64,000 nucleotides of DNA, from NCBI GenBank assembly GCA_964573295.1, contig CAZNJE010000005.1, forward strand, positions 62,001-126,000, given 5' to 3'. Positions 15,999 to 26,462 of this stretch are shown here, piece after piece. A model generated the notes under the pieces. It made no database searches. It saw only the letters and a list, made by a program, of their open reading frames with translations, and was not told the origin of the DNA. The first letter of the stretch is position 1; the number at the start of each line of letters is the position of its first letter. Position numbers and translations under genes: made by a program. This stretch comes from CAYQJL01 sp964573295 (GTDB lineage: Bacteria > Eisenbacteria > RBG-16-71-46 > CAIMUX01 > WJJG01).

Positions 15999-18596
15999 TC
16001 AGGAGAGATCGCGCACGCGGGCGATCAGCAGCGTGAGGTCGTCGGCGAAGCTGGTGCTTCCCGTGTGGGTCTCCACCGCCTGCTGAATCGTCTCCGGGAT
16101 CGTCTCCAGTGGTTCGGTCCCATGCTCCCGCACGAGCCACACGAGGTGGTCTTCGCCGAACTCGAGGTCATCGGGTGAACGGGCTTCGGTCACCCCGTCG
16201 GTGAAGGAGAGAAACAGGTCACCGGGCCGTACGTGGACCTGAACCTGCTCGTAGAGAAGATTCGCAAGCACACCCAGGATCGGCCCCCCGGCGTCCAGGG
16301 AGATGACCTCGCCGGCCGAGCGGACGATGCGCGGCGGGTTGTGACCGGCATTGACGTAGGTGAGGGTGCCGCCGGCGGGATCGTAGATGGCGGCGAAGAA
16401 GGTGATGAACTGGCCGGTCTCGGTGTTTCCGTAGATCACATCGTTGAGCTGCGTGACCGCCTGGCTGAGCTCCACCTTGAATCCCGAGAGCGCTCGCAGG
16501 GACGCCTGCACGTTCGCCATGATCATGGCCGCCCCGGCGCCTTTACCCGACACGTCGCCAATTGCCAGCAGGGTGCGATCTTTCCCCAGAGGAATCACAT
16601 CGTAGTAGTCGCCGGCGACCTCGAGGGAGGAGATGCACGTGGCGACCACGTCCAGGCCCGGGGTGGCGGGCAGCTCTTGCGGCAAGAACCGCTGTTGCAC
16701 GCGCCGTGCGGTGGCGAGCTGCTCGGCCAGGTGCCGTTTCTCGATGTTCTCCTCCAAGAGCCGAAGGTTCTCGCTCTGCAGACCGACCTGCGAGGCCACC
16801 GAGGAAAGAAGCGAGAGTTCCTCGGCCGCCAGATTCTCGAATTCCTGATCGAAGGCCAGCGCCAGGATGCCGCGCAAGCGGCCGTGGACGATCATGGGCA
16901 AGAGAAGCGAGACCTTCTCGGTCGTCAGCCACCGGTCGAGATCGCCCGGGATCTCGATCCGCGCGGCAGCCCGCAGTTCGTCCACCATGTGGGGTCGCCC
17001 AGTCATGACGAGTTCGCGCACGAGAGCGCCCTGCCCGTCGAACGGCGCCATCCGGCCGGCCGGGCTCACGAAGGCACGGGTCTCGTCGTCGAAGATGAGC
17101 GGGATGACGCGCGAGACCCCCAGGCCGGCCTGCAGACGATCCTGGAGATGGGTCCAGAGCGCTTCTCGATCCGGCATCGCCGAGGTGGCCGTGAGCAGAT
17201 CGTTGAGGAGCGCGCGAAGCCGGCGTCGTTCGGGATAGAAGCGATCCTCGACGAGCCGGTGCGTTCGGCGTAGCACGGGGAAGAACCCCAGGGCCGAGAT
17301 CATGGCCATTGCCACCGTTGGGGTGCGACTCTCGACCCGCAGTACCTTGAGCAGAAGCTCGTTGACGCCGAAGAGAACTCCCACGAAGGCTGCCAGCAAG
17401 AGGACGGTGACGGCCGCGAACCGCGTGCCGCGGCGGATGCGACCCTCGACTTCCAGCAGCCGGTACCGGCCGAAGGCATACAGGAAGGAGATCGGTGAGA
17501 TCAGCATGCACAGGAAGGCGAAGATGACCGCTCCCACCATGAAGAGCCGGCCCAGCCGGGGCCCCAGACCCGGGACGAAGTTGATCAAGACGACCAAGAG
17601 GAGCGCTCCCAGACCGAGGCCGGTGCCGAAGCCCACCAGTGCCAGCTGGCGGCGCTCGAGCGGGTCGGTGGTGCGCGACCGCCTCGTCGCCAGCACGGTA
17701 AACCCTGCTCCGATGGCGAGGGCGACGGCCAACGCCGGCAGGAAGGGCGGAAGCCCCAGATCCAGCAGCTGGCCGAGCAGGACGGCAACCGGCAAGACGT
17801 AGATGAGGCCGTAGGCCGTCCAGGGTCGGCGCCGCAGAAATCCGATCGGGCGCGGGAACAGAACGGCCAGATTCAGCCAGAAGGATCCGAAGAAGAGCAA
17901 GAACCCGGTCAGGAAAATCCCGAGGCTTCGCTGGCCCGGAATGTCGAAGCCCGCATAGCTGGCGGGAAGAACCTGCACGCCAACGGTCATCAAGGCCACC
18001 ATGGCCAGACAGAACAGGGTCAATGCTCGCACGCCGGCCGAATCCGGTCGGCGGAGGAATGCCCAGAACCCCACGACCAGGTAGCCGAGGTGTACCAGCA
18101 CTCGCAGAACCTGAAGACCGAACACCGAGAGCACGGCGGCGAGCTCGTGCCGGCGGGCCACCACGATGCTCGTGTCCTGCTGTGCCTGTGTGGCAGCGCG
18201 GAAGATCAGCCTCAATGAATCGCCCACGGCGTGGGGGCGTTCGAAGACGGTGATCGGGTCCTCACTCACGCCGCTCGAGTCGATGATCGCGAGCAGCGTA
18301 TCGCCGTCGGAGGGGATCGGTGGCGATGCGAAGTCCAGTGAGTCGACACGCACGAAGATGAGTGTCCTGTCGGGGCCAGCCGGATCGTTGCCGTCCGGAT
18401 CGCGTCCGTTCGGATCGTTGCCGTCCGGATCACTTCTGTCCAGATCGCTGCCGGCCAGGGTGATCTCGCTGCGGAACGTGCCCGAGCGGAGCATGGTGGC
18501 GACCTTGGTGGCCTCCCGGGCGTACTGCGCGCAGGGGTAGATCACCAAGAGGACCCCGAAGAGGACGATGATGGCTTTGATGATCCGGGCAACCAT
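15999..18596 (-). CDS. Membrane-bound SpoIIE/RsbU-type PP2C phosphatase
   Basis: 865 residues. One N-terminal helix (about 5-22), an extracytoplasmic region with a DPDGN/DPNGR repeat (about 50-77) and a small beta domain, then six to eight membrane helices (about 155-410). The cytoplasmic part has a GAF domain (about 450-600), a coiled-coil linker (ATARRVQQRFLPQELP) and a SpoIIE phosphatase domain (about 630-865) with VAGDYYDV, IGDVSGKGAGAAMIM, VNAGHNPP, FTDGVTEA and FADDLTLLI, so the metal-binding aspartates are present. The architecture recalls PatA/RsbU-like receptors that dephosphorylate STAS proteins. The natural partner here is the STAS protein at 11505-11840. Confidence 0.9.
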   Translation of the reverse strand: MVARIIKAIIVLFGVLLVIYPCAQYAREATKVATMLRSGTFRSEITLAGSDLDRSDPDGNDPNGRDPDGNDPAGPDRTLIFVRVDSLDFASPPIPSDGDTLLAIIDSSGVSEDPITVFERPHAVGDSLRLIFRAATQAQQDTSIVVARRHELAAVLSVFGLQVLRVLVHLGYLVVGFWAFLRRPDSAGVRALTLFCLAMVALMTVGVQVLPASYAGFDIPGQRSLGIFLTGFLLFFGSFWLNLAVLFPRPIGFLRRRPWTAYGLIYVLPVAVLLGQLLDLGLPPFLPALAVALAIGAGFTVLATRRSRTTDPLERRQLALVGFGTGLGLGALLLVVLINFVPGLGPRLGRLFMVGAVIFAFLCMLISPISFLYAFGRYRLLEVEGRIRRGTRFAAVTVLLLAAFVGVLFGVNELLLKVLRVESRTPTVAMAMISALGFFPVLRRTHRLVEDRFYPERRRLRALLNDLLTATSAMPDREALWTHLQDRLQAGLGVSRVIPLIFDDETRAFVSPAGRMAPFDGQGALVRELVMTGRPHMVDELRAAARIEIPGDLDRWLTTEKVSLLLPMIVHGRLRGILALAFDQEFENLAAEELSLLSSVASQVGLQSENLRLLEENIEKRHLAEQLATARRVQQRFLPQELPATPGLDVVATCISSLEVAGDYYDVIPLGKDRTLLAIGDVSGKGAGAAMIMANVQASLRALSGFKVELSQAVTQLNDVIYGNTETGQFITFFAAIYDPAGGTLTYVNAGHNPPRIVRSAGEVISLDAGGPILGVLANLLYEQVQVHVRPGDLFLSFTDGVTEARSPDDLEFGEDHLVWLVREHGTEPLETIPETIQQAVETHTGSTSFADDLTLLIARVRDLS

Positions 18597-18615
18597 GCTC
18601 TCGCCCCAGTCATTG

Positions 18616-18649
18616 ACGTAGGGGCCGCCTGATGAGGCGGCCCCTACGT
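18616..18649. terminator. Perfect 15-bp stem hairpin, probable terminator
   Basis: ACGTAGGGGCCGCCT, loop GATG, then its exact complement. It lies 86 bp after the stop of the transporter gene and 20 bp before the phosphatase start, both on the minus strand. There is no T-run, so it may act as an intrinsic terminator of weak type, as an RNA-stabilising structure, or as a 5' leader element. Confidence 0.6.
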
Positions 18650-18734
18650 GGTCATCGTGAGCCGAATGTATCCGATGCCCCGGCAGCGACTCCCGCCGGC
18701 GACTCCCGGCGAGGTGGGCGCGGGGGGCGATCGG

Positions 18735-19997
18735 CTAGGCGTGCTGCACGGGCTTGGCCGGGCGCACCATGGAGATCAGGACCGCGGCCAGCAAGCAGCC
18801 CACGCCGCAGATCGTGAAGGCCAGCGGGAAGTTCCCCATATCGCCCAGGCGGCCACCCAGGATGGGACCTACGATGCCGCCGATGCCGTAGGCCAGGAAG
18901 ACCCAGCCGTAGTTCTGCCCGATGTTCTTGGCGCCGAAGGTGCCGGCGGTGATCACCGGGAAGAGCGAGAAGTTACCGCCGAAGTTGAAGCCGATCAAGG
19001 TCGCGCCCAGATAGAGCAGGCCGGTCGTGCCGGCCATGAACTGGAAGAGGATGACCAGAACGCCTTGGGTCGCGGTCATGATGACGATCGATGTCTTGGC
19101 GCCCAGCTTGTCGCTCAGGGTCCCCCACGCGATACGTCCGATACCGTTGGCCAGTGAGAAGAACACCGCCATGGCGGTGCCTGCCACGGCGCTGGCGGCC
19201 ATCTCATCCATGCCGCCGTCCATGAGGGCCTGCATGGGGAAGAGCTTCATGAGGCCGATGCTCATGAGTCCCGCGCCGGCGCTGAAGACGAAGGTGAACA
19301 GGATCAGGTAGTACTGCAGGGTGCTCAGCATCTGCCCGCTCGTGTAGTCCACCGAGCCGGCGGGCGCGCTGCCCTTGGCCACCTCGGGCGGCCGGTACCC
19401 CTTCGGCACCCAACCATCGGGCGGGAACTTCATCCAGGTTCCGCCGATAAAGACCAGCACGGCGAAGGCGATACCGTAGACGATGAAGGTGGTGCCCAGG
19501 CCGAGGTTGTCGAGCATGTGCCCCCAGGAACCGGCCAGCTTCACCCACAGCGTCGCGCCGAATCCGAAGCCGGCCACCGCCAGCCCGGTAATGAGTCCCT
19601 TCTTGTCGGGGAACCAGCGCATGCCGACGGCGATGGGCACGACATACCCCAAGCCGATTCCGCTACCACCGGCGACACCGATCAGCAGCAGCGTGGGCCA
19701 GAAGCTCGTGCCGCCCGTCAAACCGGCCAGCAAGTACCCCAGGCCCAGCACGATACCGCCCGCCCAGGCCAGCGCCCGCGGCCCGACCTTCGGCATCAGG
19801 CGGCCGGCGATGACCATCACGATGGCAAAGAAGGCCAGACCGGTTGCGAACACCCACTGGGTCTGTTCCTTGGTCCAATCGGCCGCGGTCAGCTTCGGTG
19901 TGAAGACCGACCACGCGTAGATCGCACCCAAGCACAGCTGAATGAGAATCGCACCCACGACCACCAGCCAACGATTCCCAACCTTTTGGTTTTCCAT
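18735..19997 (-). CDS. OFA-family MFS transporter (oxalate/formate antiporter-like)
   Basis: 420-residue major-facilitator protein with 12 predicted helices. The N-terminal LCLGAIYAWSVFTPKL, the loop GRLMPKVGPR and the mid-protein NGIGRIAWGTLSDKLGAK are hallmarks of the oxalate/formate antiporter (OFA) family, which moves small carboxylates. Neighbouring acs (same strand, 138 bp upstream, with hairpins between) suggests acetate or another short monocarboxylate as substrate. The substrate cannot be read from sequence. Confidence 0.88.
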   Translation of the reverse strand: MENQKVGNRWLVVVGAILIQLCLGAIYAWSVFTPKLTAADWTKEQTQWVFATGLAFFAIVMVIAGRLMPKVGPRALAWAGGIVLGLGYLLAGLTGGTSFWPTLLLIGVAGGSGIGLGYVVPIAVGMRWFPDKKGLITGLAVAGFGFGATLWVKLAGSWGHMLDNLGLGTTFIVYGIAFAVLVFIGGTWMKFPPDGWVPKGYRPPEVAKGSAPAGSVDYTSGQMLSTLQYYLILFTFVFSAGAGLMSIGLMKLFPMQALMDGGMDEMAASAVAGTAMAVFFSLANGIGRIAWGTLSDKLGAKTSIVIMTATQGVLVILFQFMAGTTGLLYLGATLIGFNFGGNFSLFPVITAGTFGAKNIGQNYGWVFLAYGIGGIVGPILGGRLGDMGNFPLAFTICGVGCLLAAVLISMVRPAKPVQHA

Positions 19998-20021
19998 GAC
20001 AGCTCCCCCTCACTCGCTCTT

Positions 20022-20091
20022 GGCCAGGCGCCACCGGGCCTGGCCGCTCATGGGAAAGGGGAAGGACCCTGTGTTCCCGGGCCCTTCCCCT
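20022..20091 (-). terminator. Two hairpins between acs and the transporter gene
   Basis: 20022-20045 is a GGCCAGGC/GCCTGGCC hairpin with an 8-nt loop. 20057-20091 has a 9-bp AGGGGAAGG/CCTTCCCCT stem followed, on the minus strand, by a short T-rich stretch. Together they probably end most acs transcripts. Confidence 0.55.
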
Positions 20092-20135
20092 GTTCGTTCA
20101 CGCGCGGATCATTGCAGGGCCAGCCACCGCGGCCG

Positions 20136-22079
<1,944 letters not shown>

Positions 22080-22571
22080 CGTTTCTCTGCCTCCCCACAA
22101 TCTACAGGTTCATAGCTCGACGTCCGCCCCCCTGGCGGACCCGCAGCCGTTCTGTCATCTCGGCGGCCCGCACAGCACCCGCTCCGGGCACACCGATACC
22201 GGGAACCCGTATCTCGACGCATAGGACCGGTTGGGAGCGCCGGACCTCAGTTCGTCCGGCTGGCGACAGAACGGAACACAACATCCGAGCACCCCTCCGT
22301 CGGGGACGCCCAGAAAACATACAAGGGGGGAGAATAGCCGAGCCCCCCAGCCGGGTCAATGTTGCTTTCGTGTGAGGACGCCCGCACGCCGGAGCCGCCC
22401 GAGAGCGGGGAGAACGTCCCACGAGCCCGTTCGGATTAGGTTTTCTTATCTAGGGTATCTCGGAGCCCCCGGGAGCATCGCGGCGGATCGGAGCTCCCCT
22501 GCGGTCCGAGGCCCCCGGAGCACCCCGGCGGACCCGAGCCCCCGGGCGCGCCCGGACCCTTCGCCGGCCGG
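22080..22571. other. 492-bp acs upstream region
   Basis: No gene is evident. It carries the putative acs promoter at 22331-22359, a long leader, and a GC-rich run of related CCCCGG-containing segments at about 22480-22565 before the methyltransferase stop. Confidence 0.6.
22331..22359 (-). promoter_or_regulatory. Putative sigma70-type promoter of acs
   Basis: On the minus strand TTGACC (22359-22354), a 17-bp spacer and TATTCT (22336-22331). It matches 5 of 6 and 4 of 6 consensus positions. Transcription would start near 22324, leaving a leader of about 245 nt before the acs ATG. Confidence 0.45.
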
Positions 22572-23399
22572 TCAGGCGGCCCGCTCCGGCTTGACGAGAA
22601 CCAGAACGGCCACGTCGGCCGTATACATCTTCGTCTTCCGGCGGAAGCGCTCGGGCGGGAGCGGGCGGATCAGCAAGGGGGCCAGCAGCGGCGCCAGCGG
22701 CTGGAAGAAGAGTCGGCGCACGTACCAGGGGATGTGGGGGTTGCCGAAGACTAGATTGTGCGCGTTCAGCCAGGGTTCGCCGAAGGTGTCGAGGGACTCG
22801 AGCACCAGGCCGCTCGGCTCGATGAGGCGCTCGTTCAGGTTCTCCATCGAGTAGTAGCGCATGTAGAAGGAGTCCTCGCTCTCGGTGCCGGAAACGTAGA
22901 CGCTGCGCCGGTGGTAGCGCGGCTCGTCCCGCCAGGGATCGAACGGCACCGAGATGACGAGCCGCCCGCCCGGAGCGAGCACTCGCACCAGCTCATCGAC
23001 GACCGGACCCTCATCCAGGATGTGTTCGAGGACGCTGATCACCGAGATCCGTGTGAACGAGGCATCCGGGTACTCCAGGTCGGCCGCATCCGCGACCCGA
23101 AACTCCAGCTTGCCCGCCTGGCGAAGGGCTTCAGCCGCCGGGACCTTGCGGGTCATGGCCAGCTGCTTCTCCCGGAAGTCGGGCTCCGGATCCACGGCAT
23201 GCACCGTGCAGCCGTATCGCAGGGCGAGAATCTGCGGCAGGGGAGCATAGCGGCTTCCCACGTCCAGGAGCACGTCGGACGGGCGCAGTTGGAGGCGCGA
23301 GATGACCTCCGGATACTCGACACAGCGTGCGTAGGGTAGGCCTCGTGAGAAGGCCACCGGCCCTAGCTTCGACAGATAGCGATAGTAGTCCGCCTTCAT
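22572..23399 (-). CDS. Class I SAM-dependent methyltransferase
   Basis: 275-residue protein with a Methyltransf_11-type Rossmann fold. Motif I is VLLDVGSRYAPLPQILAL (the glycine-rich loop is DVGSRYAP rather than DxGxGxG), motif II HAVDPEP, and the post-motif region is ISVLEHILDEGPVVDELVRV followed by LAPGGRLVISVPFDP. The substrate is unknown. Fold and post-motif resemble methyltransferases from polysaccharide or lipid clusters, but no such genes lie next to it. It is divergent from pnp. Confidence 0.8.
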   Translation of the reverse strand: MKADYYRYLSKLGPVAFSRGLPYARCVEYPEVISRLQLRPSDVLLDVGSRYAPLPQILALRYGCTVHAVDPEPDFREKQLAMTRKVPAAEALRQAGKLEFRVADAADLEYPDASFTRISVISVLEHILDEGPVVDELVRVLAPGGRLVISVPFDPWRDEPRYHRRSVYVSGTESEDSFYMRYYSMENLNERLIEPSGLVLESLDTFGEPWLNAHNLVFGNPHIPWYVRRLFFQPLAPLLAPLLIRPLPPERFRRKTKMYTADVAVLVLVKPERAA

Positions 23400-23761
23400 G
23401 CACCCTCTCTCCTGAGAAGACGTATCAGCCTACCGTTCGAGGTCACGGGGCGCAAGCCCCACGCTGCGCTGCGCTGCCCTGCCCTGCCCTGCCCTGCTCT
23501 ACCCTTCCGGGCCGGGCCTCACCGCGCAAAACGCGGAGCCGGTCGGCCGGGCCGCTCGCGGGCAGACCATCGTCCGCCCGAACGTCATGGATCTTGCGAC
23601 CGCGACATCGGCCTGGGTAAGCTGGGCTCTGTCTCGCAGGGGCCCCTGCTTCGATCCGCGGCGTGGTTCGGCAGGGGTGAGTAGAATGCCTGCTCGAGAC
23701 GGGACGCGAGCAGTGAGCCCGCACCGACCAAACCAAACAGGACGAGAGGAGCCCGAGGCGG
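23400..23761. other. 362-bp divergent region before pnp
   Basis: It lies between the divergently read methyltransferase and pnp genes. It contains a short pentanucleotide array (CCTGC repeats at about 23470-23505) and a 14-bp palindrome GCAGGGGCCCCTGC at 23636-23649. I find no strong promoter. Pnp leaders are often processed by RNase III in other bacteria, but no rpsO gene precedes pnp here. Confidence 0.5.
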
Positions 23762-25921
23762 ATGAGCATCGAGAGACATCGTTGGGAGCATGTCCACCGC
23801 GTACAGGAGAAGACGCTCCGATTCGAGACCGGACGCATCGCCCCGCAAGCCGATGGAGCGGTGTGGATCGAACTGGGTGGCACCGTGTTGCTCGTCACGG
23901 CGGTGAGCCAGCCCGAGCCAACCGCCCGACTGGATTTCTTCCCGCTCACGGTCGAGTACCGCGAGCGTCTGGCCGGTGCGGGCCGGATCCCCGGCAACTT
24001 CCTGCGCCGCGAGACGCGGCCGGGCAATCACGAGATCCTGACGTCGCGGTTGATCGACCGCAGCATCCGCCCCTTCTTCCCCAAAACCTACCGCTGCGAG
24101 ACCCAGGTTCTTGCCAGTGTCATGAGCTATGAAGCCGGTGCTGACACCGCGCCGCTGGGCATCACCGGGGCGTCGATCGCCCTGGCCCTGTCGAACATTC
24201 CGTGGGCCGGGCCGGTGGCCGGCGTGCGGGTCGCCCGCGTGGCGGGCGAGTACGTTGCGATGCCAACCGGGCCCGAGCGCGATGAGGCCGATCTGGATCT
24301 GGTGGTGACGGTCGGCCGCGCCGGGCTGGTCATGGTCGAGGGTGCCGCCGACGAAGTGCCCGAGGAGATGTTGCTGGCGGCGTTCGAGACCGCCGCCGGT
24401 GCGGCCGAGCCGCTTCTGGCGCTCCAGGAGCGCATGCGGGTCGAGGCCGGCCGGCCCAAGCGTACGGTGAGCGAAGCGCCGGCGCACGAGGCGCTCGAGC
24501 GCGCCGCCGCGGAGGCCGTCGCCGCCGGCATGGACGAGGTGTATGCCGCCGGGGGCAAGTTCGAGCGACGCGACCGGATCAAGGCCTTGAGGGCCCAGGT
24601 GGTGGAACGGCTCAAAGCGCTCCTCGATCAGCCACCAGCCGGCGCCGGCGACGGCGATGCCACCCCGACGGTGACCGCCCCGGACGATTCCCTGCTGGCG
24701 GAGCTGGCCGAGACGGCCGTTCGAACCGAGATCCGCCGGCGGGCCAAGGAGGGACAGCGCCTCGACCGCCGAGCAAGTGCGAAGGTGCGTCCGATCAGCG
24801 CCGAGGTCGCCCTTCTGCCGGGAGCGCACGGCTCGGCGCTCTTCACGCGCGGCGAAACCCAGGCGCTCGTGACCTGCACGCTGGGGGCCGGGGAATCCGA
24901 ACAACTCGTCGAGGACCTCGATGGCGTGCACAAAGAGGGCTTTCTCCTGCACTACAATTTCCCGCCATACTCGGTCGGTGAGGCGCGGCCGCTGCGCGGA
25001 CCGGGCCGCCGTGAGGTAGGCCACGGCTGGTTGGCCCGGCGGTCCCTGTTGCCCGTGCTGCCGCGGCCGGAGGACTATCCCTACACGATCCGGGTGGATT
25101 CGGAGATCACCGCGTCGAACGGGTCCTCTTCGATGGCGACCGTCTGCGGCGCGACCCTGGCGATGATGGATGCCGGTGTACCTCTCAAGCGGCCAGTGGC
25201 GGGGGTTGCCATGGGTCTGATCGCCGAGGGCGATGGGTTTGCGATCCTGACCGACATCTTGGGCGACGAGGACCATCTTGGGGACATGGACTTCAAGGTG
25301 GCGGGCACGGAGGTCGGTGTCACGGCCGTGCAGCTGGACAACAAGATCGGCAGCCTCCCGGCCGAGGTGCTGGCGAGCGCCATGGAACAAGCCCGCGATG
25401 CGCGCCTACACATCCTCGAGGCGATGGGGGGCGCCTGTCGCACACCTCGCGAGGGAGCACCCGCGCACGCGCCCAAGGTGCTGACCCTGCGCATCCGCGA
25501 GAACCGCATCCGCGACCTGATCGGGCCGGGCGGACGCAACATCCAGGGCATCCAGCGGGACACCGAGGTCAAAATCGACGTGGGGCAGGACGGTCGCTTG
25601 CGCATCTACGCCGTGCCCGGCGCGAAGCTGCAAGAGGCCCTGGAGCGGATCGAGTTCTTGACGGGCGAGCCGCGCGTCGAGGCCGTCTACGAAAGACGCG
25701 TCACCGCGGTGACCGGATTCGGGTGCTTCGTGGAACTCTTCCACGGGATCGAGGGCTTGGTGCACATCTCCGAGCTCGACGACGGGCCGGTGAGCGATCC
25801 CGGACAGATCGCGGTGGTAGGGGAGACCATGAAGGTCAAGGTCCTGGGGACGACGCCGGACGGGAAGATCCGTCTGTCGCGGCGGGCGGCGATCGGCGCG
25901 ACGGTCAGCGGCAACGAGTGA
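23762..25921 (+). CDS. pnp: Polyribonucleotide nucleotidyltransferase (PNPase)
   Basis: Phosphorolytic 3'-5' exoribonuclease of the RNA degradosome; 719 residues, full length. Two RNase PH domains (about 10-145 and 325-460) flank an all-helical domain. RGETQALVTCTLG and SNGSSSMATVCGATLAMMDA belong to the second, catalytic core. A KH domain (IRDLIGPGGRNIQGIQRDT) and an S1 domain (TAVTGFGCFVELFHGIEGLV, HISELDDG) close the protein. ATG at 23762 follows a GAGGAGCCCGAGG stretch. It is not linked to rpsO, its usual neighbour. Confidence 0.97.
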   Translation: MSIERHRWEHVHRVQEKTLRFETGRIAPQADGAVWIELGGTVLLVTAVSQPEPTARLDFFPLTVEYRERLAGAGRIPGNFLRRETRPGNHEILTSRLIDRSIRPFFPKTYRCETQVLASVMSYEAGADTAPLGITGASIALALSNIPWAGPVAGVRVARVAGEYVAMPTGPERDEADLDLVVTVGRAGLVMVEGAADEVPEEMLLAAFETAAGAAEPLLALQERMRVEAGRPKRTVSEAPAHEALERAAAEAVAAGMDEVYAAGGKFERRDRIKALRAQVVERLKALLDQPPAGAGDGDATPTVTAPDDSLLAELAETAVRTEIRRRAKEGQRLDRRASAKVRPISAEVALLPGAHGSALFTRGETQALVTCTLGAGESEQLVEDLDGVHKEGFLLHYNFPPYSVGEARPLRGPGRREVGHGWLARRSLLPVLPRPEDYPYTIRVDSEITASNGSSSMATVCGATLAMMDAGVPLKRPVAGVAMGLIAEGDGFAILTDILGDEDHLGDMDFKVAGTEVGVTAVQLDNKIGSLPAEVLASAMEQARDARLHILEAMGGACRTPREGAPAHAPKVLTLRIRENRIRDLIGPGGRNIQGIQRDTEVKIDVGQDGRLRIYAVPGAKLQEALERIEFLTGEPRVEAVYERRVTAVTGFGCFVELFHGIEGLVHISELDDGPVSDPGQIAVVGETMKVKVLGTTPDGKIRLSRRAAIGATVSGNE

Positions 25922-25964
25922 TCAGAGGCGGCGATGGGCTAGAACGCCGGGCAGCCCAGGTGTC

Positions 25965-26462
25965 CTAGCGTCGCACGTTCCACATCAGGATGCGGCCACG
26001 GTCCAAGCGTTCGAGTTCGGCGGCCGCCTTGCCCGAAATCGCGGTGAACTCGCTCGACAGCACGCCCTCCGCGCTAACGATGGCCGCGTCACCCTGGCCC
26101 AGGCGCTTGGCCAGACCCGGGGATACCTCCAGGAACGTGATCAGCCCGTCGGGCAGGACGAAGTAGAACCGCTTCGGCCCGCCCTCACGCTCGAGCAGAC
26201 TCTCCTCGCGGAGCAGCGAATGGACCCGGTGTCGGGATCCGTCCGTCGCCTTCTCCTCGATCACGGCCTGATTGCGCTCCCGGTCGGCCTCGCGCTTGCG
26301 CATCTGCTCGGCCTGGCGCTGGGCCTCGCGTTCCTTCCGCTGCTCGGCGAGACCGTCCTGGCCGAGTTCCTTCCGCGTCACACGTTGCTTGTGCTTGGCC
26401 TGGCGGGCCTGCTTCTCCGATATCAGGCCCGCCTCGCGGAGTGCCTTCTGCAGATCGCTCAT
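25965..26462 (-). CDS. DUF2058 (YaiL-like) protein
   Basis: 165-residue small basic protein. The N terminus (SDLQKALREAGLISEKQARQ) and the following Lys/Arg/Gln-rich coiled coil are typical of DUF2058, and the C-terminal domain (KRFYFVLPDGLITFLEVSP ... GRILMWNVRR) is its small beta-rich core. The function is unknown; relatives are annotated as nucleoprotein or polynucleotide-associated. ATG at 26462 overlaps the stop of the secreted-protein gene by 4 nt, an odd pairing of cytoplasmic and exported products. Confidence 0.85.
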   Translation of the reverse strand: MSDLQKALREAGLISEKQARQAKHKQRVTRKELGQDGLAEQRKEREAQRQAEQMRKREADRERNQAVIEEKATDGSRHRVHSLLREESLLEREGGPKRFYFVLPDGLITFLEVSPGLAKRLGQGDAAIVSAEGVLSSEFTAISGKAAAELERLDRGRILMWNVRR

